Shown piece by piece: positions 23,898 to 32,962 of a stretch of 64,000 bases of DNA (the first letter of the stretch is position 1; each line of letters starts with the position of its first letter). The DNA is from Bacillus sp. FSL K6-3431 (lineage in GTDB: Bacteria > Bacillota > Bacilli > Bacillales > Bacillaceae_C). The stretch covers positions 682,001-746,000 of the forward strand of contig NZ_JBBOCT010000001.1 in assembly GCF_038002605.1 (NCBI RefSeq). The letters run 5' to 3'. The translations under genes and the position numbers were made by a program. The notes under the pieces are model-generated. The model was not told where the DNA came from and ran no database searches. It was given only the letters and a program-made list of their open reading frames with translations.

Positions 23898-24253
23898 TAT
23901 GCATACCCTTTGTACTCAAGTAGGACCTCTTGATGAGATACATAAACAAAAGGTTTTTTTGTTGATTCGTACTTTTCACCATTAACGATGAGAATATCCC
24001 CCGCCCTAATCTCGATATGGCTAGAGAGAAACATTTTTACATCATAGTTAATAGCGTTCGCTTCACCTTGCGCTGTATTGTCTAATTTCGAACTTGAAAG
24101 ACGGCATGGTACGTCAGAATGTTTCGTTATCCATTCCATCCCATCCGCACCGTTCTGCTTAACTATTTCCTCATAACGTTTTATCTCAGCCTCTTTGTCA
24201 TACATAAACTCAACTGCTCCAGTAGCTTTCGCCATGATGCTTTGGATGTTCAT
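23897..24253 (-). CDS. Head-tail stopper protein (XkdH/YqbH-like)
   Basis: A 118-residue protein placed between the connector and gp10-like genes. The residues DVPCRLSSSKLDNTAQG, EIRAGDILIVNGEKYEST and the beta-barrel-like layout fit the SPP1 gp16 / YqbH stopper group. Assignment rests mainly on position and these motifs. Confidence 0.65.
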   Translation of the reverse strand: MNIQSIMAKATGAVEFMYDKEAEIKRYEEIVKQNGADGMEWITKHSDVPCRLSSSKLDNTAQGEANAINYDVKMFLSSHIEIRAGDILIVNGEKYESTKKPFVYVSHQEVLLEYKGYA

Positions 24254-24254
24254 A

Positions 24255-24602
24255 CTACCACCTCAACTTCCGAAAACTGTTCAGTTGCTTCGAATAATCA
24301 AAGATTAATTTTTCAGTAGCTCTTTCACGCGATTCAACCTTTGCAGAGCCGAACGTCACTTGGATGTCACCCTCTTTTATGGCAGATACAGACGATTGAC
24401 TATCAGGATCCGCTTTTCTTTCTTCACCTGTAATTAAATCAATGACCATATTTGCATGAACGTATCGCAAATCAGAAGGGATATCACTTCTGTTGCAATA
24501 AGTCATTATTGACTGGCCAACTTCTTCGATGTACATGTTTAACTCAATATCAGAAGGTTTCGGATCAGTTAATTTCATTTTAACAATATCGATTATGTTC
24601 AT
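24255..24602 (-). CDS. Head-tail connector protein (YqbG/gp15-like)
   Basis: A 115-residue, mostly helical protein: DIELNMYIEEVGQSIMTYCN and IPSDLRYVHANMVIDLITGE fit the phage connector family (SPP1 gp15, HK97 gp6), which docks on the portal after packaging. Confidence 0.72.
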   Translation of the reverse strand: MNIIDIVKMKLTDPKPSDIELNMYIEEVGQSIMTYCNRSDIPSDLRYVHANMVIDLITGEERKADPDSQSSVSAIKEGDIQVTFGSAKVESRERATEKLIFDYSKQLNSFRKLRW

Positions 24603-24604
24603 AA

Positions 24605-24919
24605 TTACTCACTGTCGCCTTCAATTAGAGCGAGTAAGGCATCAACTTGTTCAGGAGTAAATTGTGGTTCAGCGTTTTGACCTGGTGGGCCGTCTGATCC
24701 TGTAGGTCCCCTACCACCGGGATCGCCTTTATTTCCTTTTAATGAATCTAACCATTCCTGTTCAGAGCCGCTGAAGCCATTTTCCACAGCGATTTCATAA
24801 GCAGATGGTCCCGGTGGCCCTTGTTCACCTGTTCCGCCCCCTCCAATAGGTAAGGGATTCTCTTTAGATACAGTGATGGTCTTCTTCTGCTCCGGATCCC
24901 AATATTGCATGACAGACAT
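24605..24919 (-). CDS. Collagen-like protein in the head module
   Basis: A 104-residue protein with Gly-X-Y segments: GEQGPPGPSAYEIAVENG (about 31-48), then GNKGDPGGRGPTGSDGPPGQ (about 62-81). The block SAYEIAVENGFSGSEQEWL is a module common at the start of phage fibre shafts. It may trimerise as a short fibre on the capsid; capsid-borne collagen-like fibres are known in some Bacillus phages. Here it lies between connector and capsid genes, not with the tail fibre. Confidence 0.7.
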   Translation of the reverse strand: MSVMQYWDPEQKKTITVSKENPLPIGGGGTGEQGPPGPSAYEIAVENGFSGSEQEWLDSLKGNKGDPGGRGPTGSDGPPGQNAEPQFTPEQVDALLALIEGDSE

Positions 24920-25215
24920 TACTCATCACCTTCTTGATCATTGCCTTCTGGTTCGTCATTTTCAAAATTTCGAATAGCTTCCAATATTTCTTCTTTCTTT
25001 TTGGCATCTTTGAAATCAATGTCATTCTCAGCTGCATACTCTTTTAATTCAGGAACCGTCATTTCTTCAATTGACTTTGGGGCTTGCTCAACTTCTCCGG
25101 TAATCTTCACCAGAGTTTCATTTACGTGTTCATCTTCCATTTCAAAAAATTCGCCTGTCCGGTAAGTGACGCCATTATACCGGACAGAGATATCAATAAC
25201 TTGTACTATTTTCAT
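24919..25215 (-). CDS. Phage protein with HeH/Rho-N-like domain (YqbF-like)
   Basis: A 98-residue protein. The N-terminal 45 residues form a small beta unit (YNGVTYRTGEFFEMED). Residues 50-82 (MTVPELKEYAAENDI, KKEEILEAI) are a helix-extended-helix motif of the Rho N-terminal type, a nucleic-acid or protein contact module. An acidic tail follows. Such proteins sit next to capsid genes in many Bacillus phages; role unproved. Confidence 0.68.
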   Translation of the reverse strand: MKIVQVIDISVRYNGVTYRTGEFFEMEDEHVNETLVKITGEVEQAPKSIEEMTVPELKEYAAENDIDFKDAKKKEEILEAIRNFENDEPEGNDQEGDE

Positions 25216-25227
25216 GATTGTACCTCC

Positions 25228-26250
25228 TTATGCAATAGGTTGTGCTTGGAACACTTCATCAGCAGCAGGGAAAGATGGAATTGCAGTAGCAACTGCTTTC
25301 GTCCACGTACTCACTGGATCAAGTGATTCCTCGTATACCATAGCAAGTACATTCCCAATATTATTTACCTCAACAGCAGGATCACGTACTAAACGATTTT
25401 CTTCTGGTGTTGGGCCATATAGCGTTTCACCTAAAGTACCATCACCAAACATAACGAATTTGTTATTTGGGAAGTAACGGTGTTTAGTATACGTTCCATT
25501 CGCATTTTGCTTTCGATACTGATTATTGTAAGTGCCAATAACAGGTAGTTCATGTTGCTGCATAAATGCGTTTAAATCCGCACGTGTAGCAACTCGCATG
25601 GAGTCTTTGCCAAACAATGCCCCTATGATACGAGGATGGCGCAATAGAGCTGTCAATACCGCACTGGATGTAAGTGCTCTTGTCGGTTTTGCATCTAGCG
25701 TGTCAGCCCATCGTAGAAGATCTTCTATCGGATCAGAATCAGGATTCGTCCATAATCCTGTACCTGAAAGTGCTTCTTTATTTTCAGCTGGCACTTGGTA
25801 ATCAACAGTCATATCAAGACCGTTTTCGTCAAGCGTAACAGTTCCGTTTGCCAATGCTTCCATACGCATTGCTTCAACACGTGCTTTTACACCAGCCACA
25901 AGGACATCCACATCGTTAAATACTTCTTTCATCAAATATTCCTGCTCTGCAGCATTACGAGGACTTTCGATCGCAATGATATCTTTTTCTTTCAGTTGCA
26001 ATTTACGTTTAATAAACGCAAGCTCTATAGCCATCTTACTTGCTTCACGGCTACCGATTTCTGCTTCAGTATCGAACGCATGAACAGAAGCAATTACAGG
26101 CAAAGAGCTACCACCCTTAATCATGTCGAATTCTAGAGATTGCTTTTTTACTTCCGGGAAAAGTGTTTCGCCTAAAAGTGCTGGGAATTCACGAGCTTTT
26201 AAATAGTTAAGTACATCCTTCTGATTAAATAGTTCTAAAATGCTTGGCAT
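25228..26250 (-). CDS. Major capsid protein (lambda gpE family)
   Basis: A 340-residue shell protein of the phage_cap_E group. It shows FPALLGETLFPEVKKQSLEFD, then TEAEIGSREASKMAIELAFI, RWADTLDAKPTRALTSSAVL and RYFPNNKFVMFGDG, all in the expected order, and the length is typical. It lies next to the decoration and scaffold genes. Confidence 0.9.
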   Translation of the reverse strand: MPSILELFNQKDVLNYLKAREFPALLGETLFPEVKKQSLEFDMIKGGSSLPVIASVHAFDTEAEIGSREASKMAIELAFIKRKLQLKEKDIIAIESPRNAAEQEYLMKEVFNDVDVLVAGVKARVEAMRMEALANGTVTLDENGLDMTVDYQVPAENKEALSGTGLWTNPDSDPIEDLLRWADTLDAKPTRALTSSAVLTALLRHPRIIGALFGKDSMRVATRADLNAFMQQHELPVIGTYNNQYRKQNANGTYTKHRYFPNNKFVMFGDGTLGETLYGPTPEENRLVRDPAVEVNNIGNVLAMVYEESLDPVSTWTKAVATAIPSFPAADEVFQAQPIA

Positions 26251-26274
26251 ATTATCGTCTCCATTTCTATTCGT

Positions 26275-26586
26275 TTATCGATATTTAATTTCTGTCATAG
26301 CTTCTTTTGCTTCTTCAGATGGCGCAATCGGAAGACGTGCTTCAAGGACATAAGCTTCAACCAAAACGGCACCTGGCTGTGGTCCTTCTGTGACGTCGAC
26401 ATCCGTGTAGATGATACCTTTTGCTGTTGCATCGTTCTTAGGATAGATCGTACCCGCCTTTACGATTTTACGGCCATTAGCATCTGCCGTTACCCCTACG
26501 TTGCTAATCTGATGCGTGAACGATTGGACATTGGCACTTGCTAGGAAATTGATTTCTTCTGCTTTTCCGTAGTTTTTTACGTACAT
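26275..26586 (-). CDS. Head decoration protein
   Basis: A 103-residue protein immediately upstream of the capsid gene, the place of lambda gpD-like trimeric decoration proteins. KAGTIYPKNDATAKGIIYTD and GAVLVEAYVLEARLP match that group of Firmicute phages. AGAGGAG precedes the ATG. Confidence 0.72.
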   Translation of the reverse strand: MYVKNYGKAEEINFLASANVQSFTHQISNVGVTADANGRKIVKAGTIYPKNDATAKGIIYTDVDVTEGPQPGAVLVEAYVLEARLPIAPSEEAKEAMTEIKYR

Positions 26587-26601
26587 GATATATCTCCTCT
26601 C

Positions 26602-27198
26602 TTATCCCCAAATTGTATTTTGTACTGGTTCTGCTTGCTTATTGGCTTGCTGTGCAAATCCTGCACCAATACTAGAAGGTGGCGTTCCTGGTGGATTACC
26701 CTCAGCTGGTTTCGCTCCTTTAAATTCAGGAGCCGGATTGCTTTCTGGAACAAACAAAAAGGACTTCGATTCTTGCAGGGTTTTAATCTGCTCATCAAGT
26801 CCTTTGGCGACGTTCCCGTCTTTATCTAATTCAATTTTTTCTTTATCGATTTGGCTTATTGCATAATCTGCATCGTGGACCTTCCCTACAAGCGCTAATT
26901 TCAAAGCACTAGATAACTGGGTTTCTTTGATTTTTGTTTCATACAAACCCTTATCTGTGTCATATTGTTTTTGCAGATCAGTAAGCTTTGTTTGAAGATC
27001 TTCGCTGCCCTCAGCCTGTTTCTTTAAATCCTTCAGGTCCTTGTCCCGTTGGTCCAGTTGCCCTTGTAGATCATCAACGCTGGATGTTAGATCAGCGTTT
27101 TTCGCTTTATGAGATTCAACTGTTTTTCCATGTTCAGTCATAATGGATTCAATTTTCCCTTTTTCTAGTCCCAAACCTTCTAGAAATTCACGTTTCAT
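26602..27198 (-). CDS. Scaffolding protein, GP20 family
   Basis: A 198-residue protein with a long coiled coil (about residues 20-95, DDLQGQLDQRDKDLKDLKK). The C-terminal half (LKLALVGKVHDADYAISQID, DEQIKTLQESKSFLF) is typical of phage minor structural protein GP20 scaffolds. It guides capsid assembly and is then lost. GGAGG precedes the ATG. Confidence 0.88.
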   Translation of the reverse strand: MKREFLEGLGLEKGKIESIMTEHGKTVESHKAKNADLTSSVDDLQGQLDQRDKDLKDLKKQAEGSEDLQTKLTDLQKQYDTDKGLYETKIKETQLSSALKLALVGKVHDADYAISQIDKEKIELDKDGNVAKGLDEQIKTLQESKSFLFVPESNPAPEFKGAKPAEGNPPGTPPSSIGAGFAQQANKQAEPVQNTIWG

Positions 27199-27302
27199 AA
27201 ATAGATTCCTCCTTGGTTACGATGATTTTACGTGGTTACGTCCACGACCAGCTTTGGTAGTTAACGTCCACAAATGCTAAAAAGACGAGATTTAATTGTT
27301 GC

Positions 27303-27479
27303 TTATAACTCTTTTTCCTCGGCGGGAAAAGTTACATTTACTGAATAACCTACAGAACCATCATCATACTTGGTTCTTTCTAGTTGAACCGTTTCAATGG
27401 CCTTAGGGTCAAATGCCGACAAAGTTTGGATAGCGATTTCCAGCATTTTCTCGTTCTCCAAGTTATCACCTACTTTCAT
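27303..27479 (-). CDS. Small hypothetical protein (58 residues)
   Basis: An open frame ending in TAA 27303-27305 and reading LENEKMLEIAIQTLSAFDPK and RTKYDDGSVGYSVNVTFPAE. The ATG at 27479 lacks a clear ribosome site, while TTG 27461 has AGGTGAT just before it and may be the true start. The alpha-beta pattern and codon use look real. Function unknown. Nearby direct repeats ttacgtccac / ttaacgtccac (27235-27272) lie between it and the scaffold gene. Confidence 0.5.
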   Translation of the reverse strand: MKVGDNLENEKMLEIAIQTLSAFDPKAIETVQLERTKYDDGSVGYSVNVTFPAEEKEL

Positions 27480-27494
27480 GAACTTTTTTTATCG

Positions 27495-27540
27495 CAACAT
27501 AAAAAGCACTCCCTACCAGTTACGGTTGAAAGTGCCTTTA
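27495..27540 (-). terminator. Terminator within the head operon
   Basis: Minus strand: GCACT...ACC pairs with GGT...AGTGC and is followed by TTTTTATG. It lies between the 69-codon gene and the small gene above, splitting packaging/portal genes from head genes. Confidence 0.5.
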
Positions 27541-27747
27541 CTCAATGAATTCAATCTTTTTTACTTCTTTTTCATTAAAGTTAACTAATTGACCTTTAAG
27601 CGTTCCTTCTGTTGGTATAATTGTCAATTCCTGAATCAATTCATCGCTGTCGGCTGGCGATGTCCAGTGGTCAACAATGCCAATCAGACTTTGGCCATCA
27701 ACAAAGGATACACTGATTTTTGTTCCTGAATCATAGTATATATCCAC
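27538..27747 (-). CDS. Small protein directly downstream of the MuF-toxin gene
   Basis: A 69-residue, beta-rich protein (TKISVSFVDGQSLIGIVDHW, then EVKKIEFIE) with a LSm/SH3-like strand pattern. GTG start at 27747 with AGGAGG 8 bases upstream, three bases after the stop of the MuF gene. Its tight coupling to a gene with a predicted toxic C-terminus makes it a candidate immunity protein; that is inference only. Confidence 0.55.
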   Translation of the reverse strand: MDIYYDSGTKISVSFVDGQSLIGIVDHWTSPADSDELIQELTIIPTEGTLKGQLVNFNEKEVKKIEFIE

Positions 27748-27750
27748 TCC

Positions 27751-29265
27751 TTACACCTCCTGATCAGTTTTAATAGGTACAATATGTGTACGTTTTTTAG
27801 AGTGATGTATTTTAAATTTATTTGTTTCGAATGCTTCATTTCTCGAAACCGCAATACCAATAATTTCATCGACATGAATAACCTCTTTATTAATACGGCT
27901 TCCAGTACGATTAGTTTCAACAATTCCAGTACCTGCATATTTATCAAATAGTTTTTGGACATCTACATCATCAAAAAAGTAACTTTTCCCTTCAATGACC
28001 GTTGACTTCATATGCGGTGATTGCTTCTCTTTGTTTATTACCGAACCAAACGATCCATTACTTAATCTAGATTTTACATAATAATTATCTTGAAGTTTGC
28101 TCCACTCTATAGCTTTAGTATACTTTAATTCTTGGAAGGCTGCAAAAGATCTAGGAGCATCTCCCCCAAGTATGTCCTTGTATTTCTTATGTTGATTCTT
28201 ATCTGTTGATCGGTTCAGAATCATTTCCTCTGTAGCTACTCTTTCTAGATCATCTTCAACATACTTCTCATGCCACTCTTCATAAGACATAGAATCAATA
28301 AGCCCATCCGCCGATTGCCTTTTCTCATCCTGCATGTATTCCGATTCATCAAAATACGGAATGGTCGTGGACCTACATCTTACATGAAAAGGATTCGCTG
28401 TTACCCCCGGCTCATAGTCTTTCACATCATAAACTTTACCGTCCTGTTCCCTACAAATGGTAGATGTTCGACTATCCAATGTCGCTAAAACCTCGTACTT
28501 TTCAATCCCAGCATCGATGTAGCTGTTTTGTGCAGCCAGGCCATGGAAGAAGTTTGATTCAGTCCTAACTAACGCTTCAACTTTTGATTTACTTACATCT
28601 GTCGCATCCATAATTACCTTTGTCGTCTTTTGCATGGATCGACCAGATACAAAACTCTTTTCCAGTTCTCTCTTTATCGTCTGCAACGCACCAGATTGAT
28701 GATCCCAAATACGTTTTGAAAATTCCTTTCCACTCCAATTATAAGTAAGGAATTCTTTCATTGTCGTATCAGAAACCGCTGCTACCGTACCTGCGATTGC
28801 TCCTTGCTTTGCAAGATCAAACATCGATTGATAATATGAATTTTGATATACCTCACCAAGGCCTGTATATGTATATTCCTGCAACCCATTCATACCACCG
28901 TACATTTCAATCATTCGCATTTCTATTTGCAGGTTCAATGCCTCTAGTCGAGAAATGCGGGTACGATAACTTATAGCATTCAGCAGCCTGTCGTGTTCAG
29001 GATTACTGGATAGTGACATTTCTCTAAATCGTTTTAAATCGATATTCATAAGATCTTTTAATTCTTTTGCTGTGAGATATTTTCGTGCTTCAGCAAGTGT
29101 TATTTCATTCTCTTTAGAATAACGACCGTAGAACGCTTCTATTTGCCGTAGGATGTCTTGTTGTGCTTCACGTAGACTTTCATCCATTCGAGCCAAGAAC
29201 TTACTTGCAATGAGTTGTGATTCCATTTCGCGTTGCGCCGATCGACTTTCCCAATACTTATTCAT
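27751..29265 (-). CDS. MuF-like minor head protein with C-terminal polymorphic toxin domain
   Basis: A 504-residue protein. Residues about 60-320 are the phage Mu gpF head-morphogenesis domain, ending in the conserved TLDSRTSTICREQDGKVY and ANPFHVRCRSTTIPYF. A linker (residues 325-400) leads to about 95 residues, beginning INKEKQSPHMKSTVIEGKSY and including FDKYAGTGI and KFKIHHSKKRTHIVP, that resemble the type 50 polymorphic toxin (putative RNase) domain. MuF-toxin fusions are known in temperate Firmicute phages. The toxin may be carried in the virion and released into the host. Confidence 0.8.
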   Translation of the reverse strand: MNKYWESRSAQREMESQLIASKFLARMDESLREAQQDILRQIEAFYGRYSKENEITLAEARKYLTAKELKDLMNIDLKRFREMSLSSNPEHDRLLNAISYRTRISRLEALNLQIEMRMIEMYGGMNGLQEYTYTGLGEVYQNSYYQSMFDLAKQGAIAGTVAAVSDTTMKEFLTYNWSGKEFSKRIWDHQSGALQTIKRELEKSFVSGRSMQKTTKVIMDATDVSKSKVEALVRTESNFFHGLAAQNSYIDAGIEKYEVLATLDSRTSTICREQDGKVYDVKDYEPGVTANPFHVRCRSTTIPYFDESEYMQDEKRQSADGLIDSMSYEEWHEKYVEDDLERVATEEMILNRSTDKNQHKKYKDILGGDAPRSFAAFQELKYTKAIEWSKLQDNYYVKSRLSNGSFGSVINKEKQSPHMKSTVIEGKSYFFDDVDVQKLFDKYAGTGIVETNRTGSRINKEVIHVDEIIGIAVSRNEAFETNKFKIHHSKKRTHIVPIKTDQEV

Positions 29266-30685
29266 CGACCTTCACTTCTTTCGGAAACACATCCTCATAC
29301 CCGTCAATTTCCTTCTGGCGTTCCTTCTTTTGCTCCTCCAGCCGTGCTTCAACTTCTTCTGTATACCAAGGATGATTTTCCCGAATGGTCTTATCATCAA
29401 GAATACCGACTGATTTTGAAGTATTGTCAATTGCCTCTGTTTCAGCAATGATAATGTCACGATTGAAAATGATATTGACTTTCTCTTTCGTAAAATCTCC
29501 TTTACCTGTCATAAGTAAATGGTGATTAATGAACCACAGCATGTGCTCAATGGATGATTGGAACTCCGATTCAAGAATGTTACAATCCATATCTAAATCG
29601 CTGTAACGAAAGCGTAAGGCTACTCCTGAAGCATCTCGTAGGCCTTGCTCTCTTGTATCAACGCCGCGTCCAAACTCATAGATAGAATTACGGTTACGAT
29701 CAATCTCTTTTTCAACGGCTTCTGTCTGGATATCAGCCTGCAGTTTGTCTACATCTCCATTTTCATCCAACTTAACGGCCATATATTCATTCAAATCTTT
29801 GATGAACTCAGCAAGATCAACCCCGCCATAGTTTATAAGTTTATAAATGAATTTCGGAACGTCTGCCAATATATCCGCATTCGTTGAAGCCTGCAGGTTG
29901 TAGTTGTCCACCAATGACTTGATGCTATCCACAAGAGGTTGCTCTTCCTCGTTATATTTAAAGTGTATTAATGGGATTCGTTCCCACACATATGGTTTCC
30001 CGTTAATTGTGAAATGATGGTTCTGTTCCAAGCCTGCAGGAACATCAGGTATTAGCTTTCCGGCTTCAAAGATGAAGAATTTAATGCCCTTTGATTGGTA
30101 ATACTCAACCTTCTTCTGTTTAACCTTATCCCCATTCATATAGATACTTACATCGTAAACACGTAAGAATGACAGGACTTCCATATGTTCGTTATCAGCC
30201 CAGAACGGAATGATCTGTTCAGATGGGAACTTAGTAAAGGATAGATCTCCCCGCTCGTTAAAGTACGGATGGAGATAGGCAATTCCTTTGTTGATCGCTT
30301 CCTTGCCCACGTTCTTAATTTTCTTCAGCAAGCCCCGATCAAACGTATCTGTCATGATGCCACTATACGCTTTATTTTCAGTACCGAATGTTGGTTCTTT
30401 GGAAAGTAGATAGCCAATCTTCTGGTCTACAAGCTTTTTCGCAAAGCCATGTGCCAACTTCTGATTCGATTTCCATTTAATCTTTTGTTCTTTTTGAAGG
30501 ATATCAGCTTTGTTCCGGTAATAGAGTTCACCAGTAAGCATATTCTTTCGAGTCTCACTCTTCTCCCAATCTTGAATCTCTTTTACTAGTATTTCATCAT
30601 CAGTAATGACGTTATTTACCATGTCGCTTATGACACTCACCATCCTTTCATGCCAAGGTGCACGATACAGGTCCTCTATTAGCAT
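29258..30685 (-). CDS. Portal protein, SPP1 gp6 family
   Basis: A 475-residue portal forming the dodecameric DNA gate. Features: YYRNKADILQKEQ, AHGFAKKLVDQKIGYLLSKE, and the conserved late block ASGVALRFRYSDLDMDCNIL. It overlaps the MuF gene by 8 bases and follows terminase. GAGGTGAG precedes the ATG. Confidence 0.9.
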   Translation of the reverse strand: MLIEDLYRAPWHERMVSVISDMVNNVITDDEILVKEIQDWEKSETRKNMLTGELYYRNKADILQKEQKIKWKSNQKLAHGFAKKLVDQKIGYLLSKEPTFGTENKAYSGIMTDTFDRGLLKKIKNVGKEAINKGIAYLHPYFNERGDLSFTKFPSEQIIPFWADNEHMEVLSFLRVYDVSIYMNGDKVKQKKVEYYQSKGIKFFIFEAGKLIPDVPAGLEQNHHFTINGKPYVWERIPLIHFKYNEEEQPLVDSIKSLVDNYNLQASTNADILADVPKFIYKLINYGGVDLAEFIKDLNEYMAVKLDENGDVDKLQADIQTEAVEKEIDRNRNSIYEFGRGVDTREQGLRDASGVALRFRYSDLDMDCNILESEFQSSIEHMLWFINHHLLMTGKGDFTKEKVNIIFNRDIIIAETEAIDNTSKSVGILDDKTIRENHPWYTEEVEARLEEQKKERQKEIDGYEDVFPKEVKVDE

Positions 30686-30694
30686 TTACTCACC

Positions 30695-31960
30695 TCATTT
30701 CAACACGGATACAGACGGCCGTTTCATGTCCCTTTCAAATGCATAACGCGTGGCATCAATCGTATGATTGTCCTTATCCTCTAATCTCGGTAACGGATTG
30801 CCATCACGATCCGTCTGGTAATCGATGTTCTCAAATTCCCTAGCGATGTTTGGTGTTCGAGTGGGGTCGATGCAAATAAAATCTAAATCATCAAGCCATT
30901 CTTCCCCATATTGCACACTGTCAGGTCCCTTCTTAGCCCCTTTAATTCGTCTAATACCATGTTCGATTTTCAGTTCATCAATAGATTTTGGCTCCGCAGA
31001 GTCCGCAGTCATTTCTTCGGTATCATAACCCTTTCCCTTAATCCACTTGGCTGCATTCCGATTACTGATTTTTTGTCCATAGTGTTCATCCAATGCATAG
31101 ATGCCGTTTTTCTTTTTATCGTAATGCCAGCGTACAAAAGAAAACGGATCTGGACCATACCCGAAGTCTAGACCTTGCCTGATATTATCAAACGTCTTCA
31201 CCATTTCATCTGTGATGCTTCCTGCTTCGACAAGCAAGTTATCGAATGGTACAACACCAGAACCGATTGCCTTCCCACCATACTCCCAGTCATATCGTTG
31301 AGGACTTCGCTTCCTGGTCGCTTCTGCCTCTGCTACAAACTGTTTAGAGATAAATGGGTTGTCTAGGTATGTTGAGTGATGCACGAACGTATTTGACGGT
31401 TGGAATGATGTCTCATACTTCTTATTCACCCATGATTGTTTACGCTTTGGTGGGTTATAACTAAAGAAAAACTTATAAAAAAGACCATCGCTCAATTCTC
31501 CACGTAACAAGGAGTTGGTGATGGTCGTCACTTCATCTTCAGTTTTGAATTCGGCTAATTCTTCTACCCAGGCGAAAGCAAAGGGAAAGTTTGCTGACTT
31601 TAATGACTTGATTCGTTCAGGATCCTTAGCGCCACGGAATACCATGTAATTGCCTCGTGGTATGTAAGTGATTCGCATTGGAGACTTATTAACTTTAAAT
31701 AGATCGGAAACGCCTTGTTCTGATATGGCCCACTTCATTTGTTCAAAGATAGAGAGTTCAATCGTATTGTCTACCTTCCTGATCCCGACTGCATTCACTG
31801 CATAGCGCATGAGTAACTGAACTATGATATGTGCAATATCGGATGACTTACCAGAACCACGGCCACCTTTGCAAACGATGTTTAAAATTTCTTCAGCTAC
31901 TGCGGCTCTCCAAACTGGATGAAATGCTTTCGGAAGGAATTCAGATAACTTACGCTTCAT
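30695..31960 (-). CDS. Terminase large subunit (PBSX/XtmB family)
   Basis: About 421 residues. ATPase Walker A is CKGGRGSGKS near residue 32; Walker B is FAFAWVEELAE near 130. The nuclease half has acidic motifs LDFGYGPDPFSF, EMTADSAEPKSIDEL and DKDNHTIDATRY. It packages DNA into the prohead. Several in-frame ATGs lie at 31960-31981; 31960 is chosen because GGTGAT stands 5 bases before it. It overlaps the small subunit stop region. Confidence 0.92.
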   Translation of the reverse strand: MKRKLSEFLPKAFHPVWRAAVAEEILNIVCKGGRGSGKSSDIAHIIVQLLMRYAVNAVGIRKVDNTIELSIFEQMKWAISEQGVSDLFKVNKSPMRITYIPRGNYMVFRGAKDPERIKSLKSANFPFAFAWVEELAEFKTEDEVTTITNSLLRGELSDGLFYKFFFSYNPPKRKQSWVNKKYETSFQPSNTFVHHSTYLDNPFISKQFVAEAEATRKRSPQRYDWEYGGKAIGSGVVPFDNLLVEAGSITDEMVKTFDNIRQGLDFGYGPDPFSFVRWHYDKKKNGIYALDEHYGQKISNRNAAKWIKGKGYDTEEMTADSAEPKSIDELKIEHGIRRIKGAKKGPDSVQYGEEWLDDLDFICIDPTRTPNIAREFENIDYQTDRDGNPLPRLEDKDNHTIDATRYAFERDMKRPSVSVLK

Positions 31961-32405
31961 CTTCATCACCAATATCATCAATAAACGTTACATTTACAGC
32001 ACCTTCTACTTGTTGTTTATCAGTCCACAAGGCATAGCGTTTACCAATTAATTCAGCAGCCTTGATACGCTCAGCAACGGTCGGTTTCATATCCTTTTTC
32101 ATGTATTGCTCTCCCATACCCATACCTACTAACGCCGCCCCATCTGCCTCACCTCGTAAAACCGCTGTTAATGTTTCCATTATTTCTTGTTGATCTGCGA
32201 CTCGTTCCGACTTCAACTCTTCCATGCGTTCGGCTATATAGGAAGAAATGTTAGCATATGTTAGCAATCTACTTCCATTTGCTCTTGCTGTTGCTTCCTT
32301 CTTCACATTTGGATAAGCCTTTAAATACGCTTCTGTAGCATTCCCCAACTCAATGTAATAATCAGAAAACGCTTGTTGTTTTGGTGTTAGCTTCTTTTGT
32401 TTCAT
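31950..32405 (-). CDS. Terminase small subunit
   Basis: A 151-residue protein that selects the packaging site. Typical small-subunit opening: LTPKQQAFSDYYIELGNATE, LKAYPNVKKEATARANGSRL, a helix-turn-helix. The C-terminal acidic tail follows. AGGTGATATGTA precedes the ATG. The pac or cos site is expected in or near this gene. Confidence 0.88.
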   Translation of the reverse strand: MKQKKLTPKQQAFSDYYIELGNATEAYLKAYPNVKKEATARANGSRLLTYANISSYIAERMEELKSERVADQQEIMETLTAVLRGEADGAALVGMGMGEQYMKKDMKPTVAERIKAAELIGKRYALWTDKQQVEGAVNVTFIDDIGDEDEA

Positions 32406-32465
32406 TACATATCACCTACACCCCCATATTTATTTTGGGCAAAAGAAAAAGCACCGCCAGGGGTG

Positions 32466-32672
32466 CTATAACTTGCTAATCAATTCTTTATTTCGTTTAT
32501 ACAAAGTTATATTTTCTAATTCCAACTTTTTAATCTCTAATCTTAGCTTATCATCCAAAATGTTTTCTTCTAATTGTTTTGATAACTCTAGAGATTTTTC
32601 TCGATTTGTTATTTGCTTTTCGGTCAACTTTTGCATTTGATGAACAATTTCCAACCGTTCTTCTAAACTCAT
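32466..32672 (-). CDS. Small coiled-coil phage protein
   Basis: A 68-residue, almost wholly helical protein with heptad leucines (LEERLEIVHQMQKL, KLRLEIKKLELENITLYKRN). GGGAGGGGATGGTTGA precedes the ATG. It is placed just before terminase; function unknown. Confidence 0.6.
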   Translation of the reverse strand: MSLEERLEIVHQMQKLTEKQITNREKSLELSKQLEENILDDKLRLEIKKLELENITLYKRNKELISKL

Positions 32673-32788
32673 TCAACCATCCCCTCCCACCGAACCAATT
32701 CGACACAAGGAGCCAAATTCCTTCTTTTCACTAATTCCCCTAACTCTACCCTTGTGCTATCATTAGCAAGTTACTTAAAGGAGAGATC

Positions 32789-32962
32789 ATCATCGAAGCA
32801 GAAGAAAGGTACGATTTAAACGTAATTTATGATATAAGGAATCATCCCGATATAAACGGCGGCCGTTGCGATAATTGTGATCACGGCGGGTTTGCAAGTT
32901 ACATCCAAGAAAATAAACTCATTCGAAAATGCAAGAATTGCGGAATGAGGAAAAATGTTTAA
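32789..32962 (+). CDS. Four-cysteine zinc-ribbon peptide, plus strand, non-ATG start
   Basis: A 57-residue frame on the plus strand in an otherwise minus-strand region. Two CxxC knuckles (GRCDNCDHGG and KCKNCGMR) 20 residues apart would bind zinc. AAAGGAG at 32777-32783 is a good ribosome site, but only ATC codons (32786, 32789, 32792) follow at the right distance, so the start is unusual or an ATG was lost. A strong plus-strand terminator follows. Function unknown. Confidence 0.55.
   Translation: MIEAEERYDLNVIYDIRNHPDINGGRCDNCDHGGFASYIQENKLIRKCKNCGMRKNV

Noticed and set aside
29258..29460. Second frame within the 3' end of the portal gene
   Set aside because: No ribosome site and fully contained in a well-conserved portal protein.
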